Shown here in pieces: positions 35,972-48,432 of a DNA stretch of 64,000 bases. The notes under the pieces were generated by a model. It had not been told where the DNA came from, made no database searches, and saw nothing but the letters and a program-made list of their open reading frames with translations. Numbering within the stretch: the first letter of the stretch is position 1; each line of letters starts with the position of its first letter. The stretch is from Lepeophtheirus salmonis (taxonomy: Eukaryota; Arthropoda; Copepoda; Siphonostomatoida; Caligidae). The position numbers were made by a program, and so were the translations under genes. The stretch lies in NCBI RefSeq assembly GCF_016086655.4, contig NC_052131.2:33853705-33917704 (forward strand), written 5' to 3'.

Positions 35972-38900
35972 GTATACATAATCCTTTGGACGCCTCTGAA
36001 TCCATACTACTTATATATATCATTATAACACACTTTCTAAGTGTGGGAAACCCTGGTATATAAAATCTATAAAAACCGAAGAATGAAGGATTCACAGGTT
36101 ATTTTTTTACATTAACAGCCATTGTACTCTTACTCCTCCCAACCAGATTCCATTTCGAAAAAGTATCAAAATGAATAAGGAAGCACAGGACAGTAAAAAA
36201 AATGATGGAAGTGTATAATCAAGCTTATCCCCATTTAAACCAGAAATAAAGTTACAAAAAGCTACCGAGTCATACCAGAACAATATTCAATCATTGTAGG
36301 ACAAGATTGCAAGAAGAAAATCCATTTAATTAAATGGGTGAATTATTAATTATATAAATATTTACTACAACCTATTTAAGTAAAGGTAATATCAAATATT
36401 AATAGGGGAGGGGGCTAAAAATTGAGGACCTCCAATCCGAGGGGGGTATCAAGTTTTGGACAAACACAGATAGGGGGAGGGATGGGTCAAAAGTCCTACT
36501 TTTTTCCGGGCGTCATAAATGTATGACCACTTTTCTTTTTTTGTTCAAGATTGTTTTTATGTTGACGCACCAAATATGCAAGAAATGAAATGACGATATG
36601 TTAATTCAAAATATTATCATGCATATGGTATGTCAATACAAAAGCAAGGAAGGAATGATTTTTCTGATTTAAAAAAAGTCTTAATTACATTTTTTATTAT
36701 TCAACTAATAATAATAATAAATTATTATCTACCATAACTACTAATTCCTATTAATGATGATTTTTTCAGATTAATCCTTTAGAGTAGTGTTTCTCAAGCC
36801 CTGGTACACTAACTCCTTCTAGAGTCTAGGTCAGTTGTTCTCAAATGAGGGGTTATTTTACAAGGGGTAAATCAAATTTAAAGAAAAGAAAAGGGCCCAC
36901 ATTTATCTTTGAACTAGACCCTGCTCACGCTAAAACATGTCATTATAATCAGAATCAGGAGCATTCCTAACCTTCATTATTTGGGAGGGCTTACCTCCAA
37001 AAAATTTCATCACCTTAATACAATACTTATGTAAATTGGTTTATTATATATATATAAGAGGCTAGCAACGGCACTGATCAGAATGTAATGTTGTATTCAA
37101 GTTACTACCATTGAAAAATTAGATGAATAGTTTTAAATGAAGGGAATAATGCAATATAGTTGAATATTCCTTGAATTGTCGATAGATTACTGATATTATT
37201 ATTCTATGTATAAAGGCTAAATGCACACAGTTATATTACCCATAAATACGAAATAATTTTAAGGGATTAAAATGAAATGATCGCATCAATGTATGTGTAT
37301 GGTATGGTGCCTAGTTGGTGATTAAAATGGTTCGTGCTACATATAATTAAACAAGGGGTTTTTTTTAAAGACGAATCCATTGCAACTTGTACAATCTCTT
37401 TGTATAAATTAAAAATCGCATAAGTAAATATAATATAACAAATGTATCAATAGTCTCATTTGTTCAGAATAACAAATAAAGAAAACATAATTGTTTCCAC
37501 TCTAGCTACGACGCATATATATCCTGGTATTACAATACATATTACACACAAAGAATTAAAAGGCAGTAGTAATATTACTAATACTTACTTATCTGAAGCT
37601 TTATAATTCTTATCAAAGAAAGCAACAATCCGCGTATAGCCTATTTCGTGACCTTTATCAATGAAATCCTTGACAAAATCATCTACATGTTTCATAGAAT
37701 GCTCAAAATTTTTACCACCAACCTGTAAATTGAAATTATAGATCGGTGAATGTAATAAATATAAAATAAAATAGACTAGTCGAGGATCAAAGAATTTGCA
37801 TGATAATTATAATTATTAATATAAGGTATTTATGGAAAAAGGACAAATGAAGGAGGAGGACTCCCTCACATCCTTCTCACATTGGTAGAAAGAAATAATG
37901 ATTTATATAGTATTAACAAAATAATACGATAAATTCATCATTTACTTTAAAGTACAACTACGATACTTTAATCTGAGAAAAGCTTTTTTAGAGAGTAAAG
38001 CACACATGATCATTGAAAATTATATTAATGTATACACTTTCTCCCATTAAAAGTATGTATGTAGTTAATAGATTACATTTGTTATAATCACTATGAATAC
38101 ATTTTAGTAGTATGTATTCCACATACTAACAGCAACAAGGACAATTAATCAATCATTAATTAATTGTTATATATAATTACATTTTATGTAGGTATTATCC
38201 TATTCGTCCATCAACAGGGGAGGGATAACTGCAGACTGTTCAGAGTTCAATGTTTTTATATCATTGAAATAAATCGTTAATTTCTAGTACTACATATATT
38301 ATGTCCTGTACAAGTTGTGATTTTGTGCAAGTTGTAACTTGCACCGTAATATCTTCTCATGCAAGTTTAATTCGTTGCTGGATGGAGCTCCTAAGTAATA
38401 GCAATGTATCCCATAACAAATAACTTTTCTTTTTTAAATGGGAGCTTGAGCGTCCCATCGGCAATCTGTTTGTGTCAACATATATATATATAACCTCGTA
38501 TGTCAAGGCAAATTCTTGCTCAGAATCCAGCTCGTATCTCAAAAAGCTCGTATTTGGGGCACTCATATCTCAAGGTTTATAAGCAAATTGTACAAGTTAC
38601 AAAACAAAAAAGAATATTTTTAAATGAAGAATTTAGAATACTTATGGGGAGGATAATGCAATAATTGAATATTCCCTTAGATGCTCTATATTTACTAAAT
38701 GAGTACATTTTGAATCTTTTTATGTGAAAATTACATATTGAGCATTGTATTCCGTTGCACATTATAAAGTTTAAATGCCTACAGATAAATACTTCGTAAA
38801 AACACTTTAATAGATCAAAATGAAATGATAACATCAATCAATATAATTGATAAGTAACATGACGTAGAAAGGGTTACTTGTACAATCCGTTTATATAAGT

Positions 38901-40383
38901 TATAACTTGCACGGACATCGCAGCTTGTACATAATATGTACAACATTATAGTGTCTATATTACATAATTAAATAATTATTAATCACAATGAATGTATTTA
39001 TACTATATTGTATATAATTAAGTGGTTCATTAGTGAACTTCCTCAGTTTTTATTAAACATTATTTATCTTATATCCTTATAAAAGCCAAATGGATGATTA
39101 ATTGATATACTTAGGTATAATGGGTAATACCACAAAATTGCAAAAATAGATTGAGGAATGACTCATAGGATATAAATTAACTTTCCTTGATTTTTTCAAC
39201 AAAACAAGATATGATATTTTTATAAAAATAAAATAGAATTGAATAAAAACCAGACGACCTTTTTATAGGGCTTGTTCTAATAACAATAGTAGGTACGTAT
39301 TTAAAGCCAATCATAAAAGTAAATGAACTCATAAATATTTTATGGTCCATGGAAATACTTTTGTAGTCATATATATGTATGAATTACTGTTATTGAATGG
39401 TTTTTGAAAGAAATGTCAGCTCAAACAACATAAATATATTCCATGACATTAAAACACCATAAAAAGTAGTCAAAATGACATTTTCATTGTGGGTTTTATA
39501 TTTTTTGTTAAAAAAGTGATTCTGTACTTATTTTAAATAAAATATGATACAGAGGGATTTGAGCTCTTTTTCATCTAGGCTACTGCATGATGTTCATGTC
39601 AGTTTCACATATTATATTTTTAGGTCACACGACGTGTATGTACATACCGACTACTTTTGTACGACACGTATATGTATATAAACAATATTTAATCAATTTA
39701 CGAAAGAAAGAAAAATAGATCTACAAATATTTACAAAGTGTAAATTAATATAACAGAAGCAGAGAGCACAACAAATATATGTACATATTGAATTGAAGGT
39801 TTAAAATACCTACAACACCTGTCTTTATACAGTGATGCTCTCAGATACGTGCTTGTTGCTGCAAAACAAAATGTACACTTGACATATTACTAATAGATAC
39901 ATAGGAGCAAATTATAAAATTAAATAAGTCAAAAAAGTGAGAAATTCAAATGAGAGAAATTGATTTGAAAAGGGAATTAAACTCTCATCTCCCCCAGACG
40001 CAATACTCTTCTTAAGAACATACATATAAATTACATTCCCCATAAATCCTCTTTCCTACCTCTTGACAATGTAAGGCAATGAACTGAGGCTGCAGTCGTT
40101 TAATCTTCTCAATGACTTGCCTCGTCCACTCAGGAACCAAATCACCAGGAGCTTCAAATATAGATCCAATGTTTGCAGTTGCTAGTAGTGTGGAAGTTAG
40201 TTCTCCATCTGGGACCACGACGAAACTACTCATTAGTCTCTCAGCTTCTGACAAGGAAGACATGGAGGATGTCATATTATGAATGTTGTTGACATGATTC
40301 GGAGTAAGAGATCCTCCTAGGGAGGTTCCGCCACTATTATTACCAAGGACTCCTAGAGGATCAAAGTCACATTCGAATGCCAT
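30225..40383 (-). CDS. INPP5A: Inositol polyphosphate 5-phosphatase, INPP5A type
   Basis: A type I phosphatase that removes the 5-phosphate of Ins(1,4,5)P3 and Ins(1,3,4,5)P4, ending calcium signals. The exons are 40060-40383, 37589-37722, 31956-32025 and 30225-31604, all GT-AG and in frame, giving about 635 residues. Family landmarks are LLATANIGSIFEAPGDL, FIALHCQE joined across intron 1 to VGGKNFEHSMKHVDDFVKD, FTALGSLYLVHKSV, WSRKGFLRTRW, NIHLFHDASNL, the catalytic FGDFNFRLD, TRCPAWCDRVLL and GDHKPVFL. An in-frame TAA directly precedes the ATG codons (TAA AAA ATC ATG), which fixes the start if exon 1 begins upstream. Human INPP5A is 412 residues. Here about 60 extra residues precede the domain and about 170 follow it. 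The tail is rich in S, P, N and Q, ends LFKETTV, and lacks the C-terminal CaaX box. Confidence 0.93.
32820..33480 (-). pseudogene. Possible transposon-derived coding relic, unidentified
   Basis: The minus-strand frame at 32,820-33,062 (begins MRDLQDQLRAPYTIIYFDF) has more protein-like composition than its surroundings. The adjoining 33,060-33,480 is less AT-rich than the rest of the intron and shows broken frames. I do not recognise the family. Its intronic position and GC content make a decayed element likely. Confidence 0.25.
33524..33881 (+). mobile_element. CAGGGGCGTCC-family element with exact 5-bp duplication
   Basis: Starts CAGGGGTCTCTGCAGAGGG and ends CCTGCAGACGCCTCTG. It is flanked directly by ATTAT on both sides (33,519-33,523 and 33,882-33,886). 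It is 358 bp with no coding capacity, inside INPP5A intron 2. Confidence 0.75.
34487..34680 (+). mobile_element. CAGGGGCGTCC-family 5' fragment
   Basis: Starts CAGGGACATCCGCAAGGGG followed by the GGGCTGGAGGGACTGTATCC block and the usual T-rich interior. No 3' terminus is found, so the element is truncated. The 34,680 end is approximate. Confidence 0.55.
35561..35998 (+). mobile_element. CAGGGGCGTCC-family element
   Basis: Starts CAGGGGTGTCCGCAGGGGGA and ends ATCCTTTGGACGCCTCTG. The flanks AATAC and AATCC agree at 4 of 5 bases. The interior has GTGAATAGCTATGGATTTTT and an (AT)n stretch just before the 3' end, as in other copies. Confidence 0.7.
36786..36880 (+). mobile_element. hAT-terminus-like fragment
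   Basis: AGTGTTTCTCAAGCCC near 36,786 and CAGTTGTTCTCAAATGAGGG near 36,830 both resemble the CAGTGGTTCTCAA start of hAT-like elements, like the one at 13,807. Two starts side by side suggest a broken or nested copy. No internal coding sequence. Confidence 0.4.
37723..40059 (-). other. INPP5A intron 1 (2.3 kb)
   Basis: Separates HCQE from VGGKN in the protein. It is AT-rich and no other gene or clear element was recognised. Confidence 0.8.
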
Positions 40384-42387
40384 GATTTTTTAATTGATTA
40401 AATATCTCTATGGTTTGGCGAATCTGGAATAATATATAGGAAGAATAGAAATGAGTTGTAATATAATAATGGTTGATGTTTTTTTTTTGTTTTTGGTAAC
40501 TTGTTTTAATTCAACATGGAAATAAAAAGAATTAAATAATAATGATAAGATAATATTTAAATCACAGCAAATTTTGACTTGACATTTAAAAAAAAAAAAT
40601 GTATTTTCAACCAGGTTATATAATATAATATTAATATAGTAATATTGTAGACAAAGACCGAACACAAAAGACAAATTGCGGAAAAAAAAATAAGCATATG
40701 TTTATAGATAGACTATATTTAATCTCCTAATACCAAAAAGAAATCATGTTCATTACGTGATTGATATGATACGAACGACTTCAACCCGGATTTGCGTAAT
40801 TAATCCCATATTAAATACAAGGGATGATAGTTACAATACAAATAAAACATTCTGATTAAAGTCAAATGATAGTAATGTAGAATTATAATATGATATCCTT
40901 CAATTTTAACTTGAACAATAATCATATATTACACTATTTAAGTAACTAAGTGCACCAGTTTGTATATTAATTGAAATGAATACTCTTCTTGACAATCTTT
41001 TCATTTCACCTCCTCCTCCTCCTCCCTTGTTCATCCTTGAAATAAGACAAAGCAATAATAATACCCTCTTCAATAAATTCCAGAAAACAAATGAGTTTCC
41101 CACGCATTTTCCCATTAACTTCATATTATGAATAATCTTAAGATATAGTACATATTTTAGGTGGGAGATCATGGATCGATTTTATTCATCATTTGCGATA
41201 CCAAATGTAGATACGAATTATAATGTATAACCATGGGTCATAATCATAGAAATATTAAATACAGCTCATTTAAATAATATTTGACAGAGGAGGGGAAAAA
41301 AATTACGAATGATTTGTTTTTTCCTCTTTTAAATGACTCAGCCTACGGAATCCCGCCAAATTCATAGTATTGTCTTCATGGTTTCATAATATTTGTTATG
41401 TTAACATTGTTCGAAATGTCTTTTCTCCAAGTCTACAAATATGGAAGCCATATCACGACAGCTCTTACTATGACAAATAAATATGTCCATCGAAAATTAC
41501 AAAAATTAATTTTATTTTAAATTTGGAGAATTCTTTTTTTATTTAATTTATTTTAAACGGAGAAAAAACTTACCAACTTTTATTTTGATATATTTATATA
41601 ACAAGAGTTGAGACAATTTTCGACTAAAGTGGCTCTTTTGGACGAAAAATTGGATGGATGACAAATAAATGTCGTCGTAGCACTTATAGAACCAATTCTT
41701 TGTAGTAGTAATAAAACCTCTACAACATCAAATTGCATTCTCCTTCTTAAATGAAATGATAATTCATAGAAAGATTGCAAAGGAATAGATAGATAAGTCG
41801 GTGAATAAAATAGGGAATCAATGTCAACAACTATTAAAGGGATCAATGAGGTTGAATTCGGATACTACTACTAACACACGAGACTCCTTCTCATTTCTGT
41901 TGTCTTTAAAAAAATGTTAAGTCTCCATTGAGAAAACAGCGCACGCCAAGGGAAAAAAAATATAAACAAAAATCCCAGGCTATTCCGCCCAAAGACTAAT
42001 AATGGCAGGAGGTTCCTCTTTGACAGAATGGTGTGACGTCATACTTGCTAACTCTATGTTTATGAAGAGTAAAATCTGTTACTAGTACTCTTATGTAGAA
42101 TGTAATACACAACAGTAAACGGGAGCTAAACCATAGGCGAAAGCCTACAACTCCCTCCACTCTTGTCCCCCCCCCCTTCTCCTCATATCTGCTGCCTTTA
42201 GCCTCTCCTTAGTGAATTGACAATGTGCATCTCTTTCAAGTACAGTTCCCATCCTACAGCAAGAATCCCACAAAAACCACACGCAATTAAACAACAAAGT
42301 AGCTTTCATGTCTTAGTAACACATATATATTTTTGTAATGTTTTTCAACATTGAAGTAACAACAATGTTCAAATTTGATGTTATAAA
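40384..42387. other. Intergenic between INPP5A and RpS3A
   Basis: Should contain the INPP5A promoter and any 5' UTR exons, and the RpS3A 3' UTR. No further coding gene could be supported. Frames at 40,906-41,172 and 41,580-41,846 look random. Confidence 0.5.
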
Positions 42388-43912
42388 TTAGACTTCTTGT
42401 TGCACAGGGGGTTCGTAGCCCTCTGGTCTCTCAATGGTCTCCCCAGTGTTGGGGTCCGTTGTTGTGGTCTTTCCACTGCCCTCTCCGTGAAGATCCATCA
42501 ATTTGTTCAAATCGAATCTAGGCTTTTTGAGGACCTTGACCTTCCTGATATAAACGTCGTGAAGAGGGTAAATTCCTCTGCAGGCCTTTTGAACGTCGAC
42601 CGCCATGGAGTCAGGAATCAACTTCTTGACAACTTCCTTCAAATCGCAGGAAGAGATTTCACGGGTCATGATGTCGACCATCTTCTTTCTGATTTGACGA
42701 ATCTAAAATAAAGAAATAGGATTAATATACATACACCAATGAGTGTATCAGTACATGTCAACTAAAACTAGCAACATAAACAATTACTTAATAAAAACTT
42801 AAATTAGTATTTGAAGTCAAAATGTTCGGAAAAATAAGTTAAGGTTGAAAAAATATATAAAATATGTTCTTTCTTAAGTCGAGTGTCCCACAAACAGAAC
42901 TTGTTTGGTTGAAATTCAAATATTAGTTATCCTATTTTTAAGTACTTGGTCCATAAAAAACCCGAAGACTGAAAGACCACAAAAATAGATCCAATGTACA
43001 CAGCCATATCATATTACTAAGTTCGTCTTACCTGTTGCGATTGAGCATAACACGCCTTTTGGTTAGGAGACTGTCTGCTCGTGAAACCAATGCAGAAAGC
43101 ACGGATCAAGTAACCATCCGTGGTTTTTACATCAGCATGTGCCTCAATAAGAGTTTGCCACTTCTTAACAACGGATCTGAGCTTATCTGTGGTCAAATTC
43201 ATTCCATAGAAGTTGGTGAGGCAGTTGCGGCCTTGAACATCTTCACAGATGAGCTTGAACTTCTTGAAAGAACGCTCAGCATCAGTTTCGCTTTGCAAAT
43301 CAGCCAAGGAAACCTCGTAGACACGGCCCTTCAACCCGTCAGAGGCGATCCTATATAAAAAGAAGGATTAGCGATCGTGAACATTAACATACAAGTAAAG
43401 AGAGAATGAAAAATGAGTCAATGACGGAGATAACATCAGAGCCAAAGTGTCGTCTTGAAAAAGAATGGAATGAACATCCCTCTTGAGAATCAAGAGAGGG
43501 GAAAGTGATCAACAATGCCGTGCCGTTCGGTACGAATAGAACATCCGAGGTGAACAACCCCGACATCCCCGACCCGATCCACGCGTCCATCCATCCCATT
43601 TCCCTCGGAGAATGGATTATTGGAAGTGCTCATCATAATTGCTACCTCCGCTATCGAATCAGAGGAGAAGAAAAAGTAATCACCTGGTTCCCTGTGTTCT
43701 ATTAACGAGGGTCTTTCCAACCTCACGGACTTTGAAGATGGTTGGTGCCTTAACATCGTACCAATCCTTACGGGTGAAAGGGTCCACGACCTTCTTCTTA
43801 GCGCCCTTCTTGCCAACCTTGAGGCCCTGTAGACAATGAATAAAGATACGGATTAGATGTCGAATGAAAGCATGGAAATCTAAATTCTCACTTTATTTTT
43901 CCCAACAGCCAT
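42388..43912 (-). CDS. RpS3A: 40S ribosomal protein S3a (eS1)
   Basis: A structural protein of the small ribosomal subunit (eS1). The exons are 43892-43912, 43684-43826, 43032-43350 and 42388-42702, giving 265 residues (human 264). The first exon codes only MAVGKNK, as is common for ribosomal protein genes. Recognisable stretches are GLKVGKKGAKKKVVDPFTRK, DWYDVKAPTIFKVREVGKTL, RIASDGLKGRVYEVSLADLQ, NCLTNFYGMNLTTDKLRSVV, RKKMVDIMTREISSCDLKEV and the C-terminal GYEPPVQQEV. All junctions are GT-AG and in frame. The second intron (43,351-43,683) is GC-richer than the surroundings. Confidence 0.97.
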
Positions 43913-43937
43913 GTTTTCACGTGTAGGGTACAGGATC

Positions 43938-43958
43938 AAAAGAAAGAGAAGAAGGGGA
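43938..43958 (-). promoter_or_regulatory. Probable TOP/TCT initiator tract of RpS3A
   Basis: On the minus strand the pyrimidine run CCCCTTCTTCTCTTTCTTTT lies about 26-46 bases upstream of the ATG. Animal ribosomal protein mRNAs start with such a 5' terminal oligopyrimidine tract at a TCT-type initiator. The exact start base is not determined here. Confidence 0.6.
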
Positions 43959-45600
43959 ACCGGAACAAAGAAGGAATAATGCGCAGGCCATTCTTACCAA
44001 CTGAAGCTGTAAAATCACACTCACATCACACTCTCATTTCCCTCTCTATTTATACATACCCTCATTGTAGGAATGGTACAAAAATGAGGATTCGCATTTT
44101 ATTGCCCTAATTGGGATTTGTAGCATGTATTTCAGGGGATTTTCAAAGATTGGCCCATTATTTTCAGTTGGTATAACTGATGTGCCGTTTATATCAGGGA
44201 TAGGATGAATCTTAACAATTCACATATTAAACTTTGAATATAAGTGAGTCTATCTGGATTTTGTAATGGCGGTAATATATTTTCAAGGGTTGAAAAGAAT
44301 CTACGATTATTTGAATCCAATTTTGTACCTATGGAATTTTTTCTTAATCTAAGTTTTATTGGTTTTTAAATATTATGCGTCAAGCAATGTATTAGAATGA
44401 CGTCATAGTCTTGATAAAAAACTCATTATCTTAATTCACGATATGAATAAACTTTCATTCGTAGTAGTAAACTAATTAACATACAGAAAACTGAAATTTG
44501 ATAAGAGTACTCTGACTTTGGTAAAATAAATTAAAGGCTATATTTTATATTATCTGGTTTTCTTTCATTGACAGAAAGATCTGATTTAATTAAACGTTTA
44601 TCAAGTACAATTCTGTTACACAAAATTTAAAAACCTGAATAGTTTTTTGAATATTGTAATTTATTACTAGATAGAGATTTATCTTTCCTAAAATGTTATT
44701 CTAAACAAGGTGTAAATATTTATGTATAAAATTTAATATTTGGCTATTACAAAAAAAAAAAAAAATGGAGTAAGGGACTATAGGTTGTATAATCGACAAT
44801 GTGTTTATTACTGCTAGTTGCTATAAAAATATATATATTATAATATGTCAACTAACATATTATGTAGATAGACAATACTCAGCCAATACCCAAGTAATTT
44901 AATAGGACTATGATTGAGAGTAATAATGTCGATTGGTTACGTTAATGTTCCAAATAGAACGCATGTCACGTGGAGATGTGGAAAGTTTTGTGCACTGATC
45001 TCCTACCTTGGTAATCGGTAATTCCTACATTAGATGGCGTATCAACTATCATAATAAAGGCAGTTTTAAATTAAAAGCCTCATTGGTAGGATGAAGTTGC
45101 GCAATAGATCTGGTGCCACTCCGGCTGGATATTTATAAAATATAGAACTCATTGGGAGAAGTTAAACCACACCTTGACTAAAATCTTGTAACCAAATTTT
45201 TGAAAAAGACAGCGTTTTTTTGTCAAGGAATGAAGGTATGTGTTCAAAATTTGGTGTTGTTTTTTTTTTACAATTTGAAATGAATAATTATTCATCTTGT
45301 TGACGTCCTTTTAAAAAAAGGTCATTCAAAAGACATGACTTAAAAACATTTTGTTAAAGTTTTGTCTAAAAAGTAACGCGACATCCTTAAGAAAAACTCC
45401 ACTAACGATCATGTTTCTTAATACTCTCAATTTAGCAATGGAATCTTGTATAGTAGGAAACACAATTTTTTTGTATTTACTTAGTTCAAGGATTTACGCT
45501 TCCCGTCCTAAATATTATCCAGGAACGATGATTATTACGAAAATAAGGTACAAAAATCCAGTGTAGAATGGACATGTTAAAAAAAAGAACCTCAAAATCA
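43959..45600. other. Intergenic upstream of RpS3A, no gene seen
   Basis: AT-rich. A TTTGTCAAATTTTG-type fragment with CTTGACTAAAATCTTGTAAC occurs near 45,174. No coding or RNA gene recognised. Confidence 0.5.
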
Positions 45601-45639
45601 ACTTGTTAACTCAGACAATTTGAAGAATTTTTGGAGGAG

Positions 45640-45880
45640 AGAAAGAATAATCATGGACGTCTCATAGCTCGAGATGTTCATGGAATAATACTCATCGTAT
45701 TTCTTTAAATCAGGTACAATCAGTTGTGAAAACTGACAAGGGAGGAAGGAAAAAATGATATAAACAAGGGCATTAGCTAGAATTACTCCAATGTCGATCC
45801 CCAATTCTACTCTAAGTCCAAAAAGGACTTACAATTATAACTCTGCAACAAATACTCAGTGTTACGCTCCGTCTTTTATG
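45640..45880 (-). repeat. Dispersed repeat, GAATTGAGGATCGACGT family, copy 4
   Basis: The minus-strand words GGACTTAGAGTAGAATTGGG and GATCGACATTGGAGTAATT (45,785-45,823) align with the copy at 9,290-9,330. Confidence 0.55.
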
Positions 45881-46180
45881 AGCACACACACGAATGTTCA
45901 ATAAAGTTTTGAATATAATTGAATCTTTTTAGGAAAGGAAGTTCATTACTCAGGGATTAAATAATAATGACAACTGCTAAGGAAAATAAAGGCCCAGCTA
46001 TAGCATATACCGGATTTTTATCACTGATTATTACTCAAAGATGTCTTGATTTTTACGATGAATCAAGGTTAATCGGAATTTCAAGGTTATATCATAAGTC
46101 ATAACTATAGTTGATAATATTGTAGAGAAAAACGCGTGCGAGGAGACAGGGGGGAGAAAGACACATGGTATCATTGTTTG

Positions 46181-46221
46181 AAATACTGATGTGATTATCA
46201 GTGATTATCACATCAGTATTT
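46181..46221. repeat. Perfect 15-bp hairpin
   Basis: AAATACTGATGTGAT is followed by an 11-base loop and its exact reverse complement. The loop and stem also contain two copies of TGATTATCA. Confidence 0.85.
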
Positions 46222-47150
46222 ATCAGTTGCCTGCTTTATTATGATTTTTGAGGGTGTAACGAAAGTATTTATTAGCAAAATGTTTAATAAAGATATAATA
46301 CATATAATTGACTTAGACGATTTTTATCCGTTACAGTAGATTTGGAAACGTCACACTCCATGAAATAGTAATTTATTGTGAACCATATTCTCAGAAAAAT
46401 AACTAATAAAACGACAAAATAAGAGTATTTCGAAATATATTTGAAGTTCCAAATTTAAAATAGAAGCCTTAAATTAAATATAATCTACATACTAAAAGAT
46501 AAACCATCATACATTTAAGTTAAATATACAAAATTAAACAATTAGAATCATATAACCAATAATAACAATAAATTATAAATACAGAATATTGAAATAATAG
46601 ATTGATCCAAATAATATCTTCTTGTTCTAACATCGGAATTCAGTTCAATATGTCATAACTTGAGGTTGCAAAATACAAGCCAGACGTGGAGTTTAATCAA
46701 AAAGATCATCATCACCTTTTTTCCTTATGTGCAAGTTGCATATACAATTGTACACAGGATAGATATATTTCTACCGATGAGATTTTAATAATTATTAATA
46801 ATAAAGTAAATCATAAGATAATGTTAGATTTCAATCCATATCTTCTTCCAATCTTAGTAAGAACAGCTTTTAGAATCCCACTTTCATTTATTTCATATTT
46901 ATCTAAAAAAAAGAAAAGTTAATCCATGCAGTCAAATTTAACTGATAAGACAATTCAGGCAACCATTCTTGACTTATTGTAGTTTTCTTACATGACATCG
47001 TAAAGATTTAGAGCAAAAGCTAGTTATGTAGTAATGTCCGGCGATATTACTCCTTATTAAGAGCATCAAAAAAGATTTTTTTCTCCGCTATTTATGCTTA
47101 TATAACAACATATATATACAATTGGTAATTATAATGCTACACCCAATGCA

Positions 47151-47405
47151 ACTACCCCCGTTGTTGTGACCATTTAAGCAGTTGTTTTTGCATTTTATGA
47201 GTTTTCTGAACACCATTTCTTGGAGCCTATCAACCATAGCTAAGCATTAAGTGATAAAGAAGTAATATTTATTGACTATGTAATATTGGAAAACCTAATG
47301 ATCATACCCAAGTCTTTATGTGAAGAAACTAGTCTCAGAAAAACTAGTTGCGAACCATCCAAAGCTACTACCCCCGTTGTTGTGACCATTTAAGCAGTTG
47401 TTTTT
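47151..47405 (+). repeat. Exact 39-bp direct repeat pair
   Basis: The 39 bases beginning ACTACCCCCGTTGTTGTGAC occur identically at 47,151-47,189 and 47,367-47,405. Similarity continues weakly on both sides (a TTTATGAGTT-like word follows each). Confidence 0.9.
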
Positions 47406-48432
47406 ACTATTTAATGAGTTGTTTATCATAATTCTTTATATGTTTAGCTAAAATAGAATCATATTTTAGGGTTAGATTTAAAAAAAGATTGAATACTTAC
47501 TGTTAGATAGTACAAAATTCAGAGTTTCATTTCGAAATTAGTAAATATTTTATACTTTTTACTGATAACTTGATCGTCATTTGGTGTGGACGACTCAAAA
47601 CACTTTTATATGTATTTCTATAAATGACATCAGTACCAACATCCTCCATTAATTTAATGATGGCTCCTCGGGAAGGGATAGGTTTACTCGTGTATTTCTC
47701 CATAATTTTTTTTGACATAGATGATTAGCAATTGATAAGGTTATATTACATGCAAAAAGCATCTTTGTGAGATCAGAGTTAAAGTCTGACTTGATGTATT
47801 CATCATTAACTTAATTTTTTAGATGAATATCCATTCTGTTGATATGAGATGAGAATAATGAGTGGCGTGTAATTCTAGATAGGACACCAAAGGCACATTT
47901 ATTTCGACAAATCCGACAAACCATCTGCTTCTCATCTTGTAAGTAATTCCCAAATTCCTGGGCCTCCATTTTCAGAAATCCAGACAGAAGGCGACGTTAT
48001 TTTAGGCATTTTATTCAGTTCTCTATCGACTATCACCATCTAATATTATATTAATATTGAATAATAAAGGCGGGAATGATGACGTTCTTGATTGATAGAA
48101 GAATATGTATATTATTTAATCAATGATAGCCATAAGTATTTCTTCTCTTCTGCTCGCACGCTTTTCTATTCTTACCAAAATTATCACCCTTAGTCATAAC
48201 GCGTGTACGACTGATGTTTTACTTCCACCACGCTTTTTACCATTGACGTCATAGTGTATGAGTGGTTGTGAGTTTTGTCAAAATTTGTTTTTCTTAGCAA
48301 GCAGTCGGTAAGATACATTAAATTAAAAATCCTAGCAATAGTGACCTCATAGACCATGAGGGGTTGCGTGTTTTGTCAAAATCTGCCTGTCTATGCCAGA
48401 TACACCAAATTGAAAATTCTAGCAAGCCCGAT

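Larger units (their letters stand above)
32026..37588 (-). other. INPP5A intron 2 (5.6 kb) with transposon insertions
   Basis: Lies between exons that join in frame as DK|FTALGS. It contains three CAGGGGCGTCC-family copies (33,524, 34,487 and 35,561). It also holds an unidentified minus-strand frame at 32,820-33,062 and a hAT-terminus-like fragment near 36,786-36,880. Confidence 0.8.

Noticed and set aside
43351..43683. Possible box C/D snoRNA in the second RpS3A intron (an ATGATGA and a CTGA are present)
   Set aside because: The two boxes are about 200 bases apart and no terminal stem was seen, which does not fit a C/D snoRNA.
43490..43839. Open frames of 66-108 residues on both strands over RpS3A exon 2 and its intron
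   Set aside because: They are shadows of the ribosomal protein gene and its GC-richer intron.
46686..46922. 78-residue frame starting MEFNQKDHHH
   Set aside because: AT-rich composition, no domain, no neighbouring exons; not supportable as a gene.
47527..47718. 63-residue minus-strand frame starting MSKKIMEKYT
   Set aside because: No family recognised and no extension by splicing found; could be a transposon scrap but evidence is too thin.
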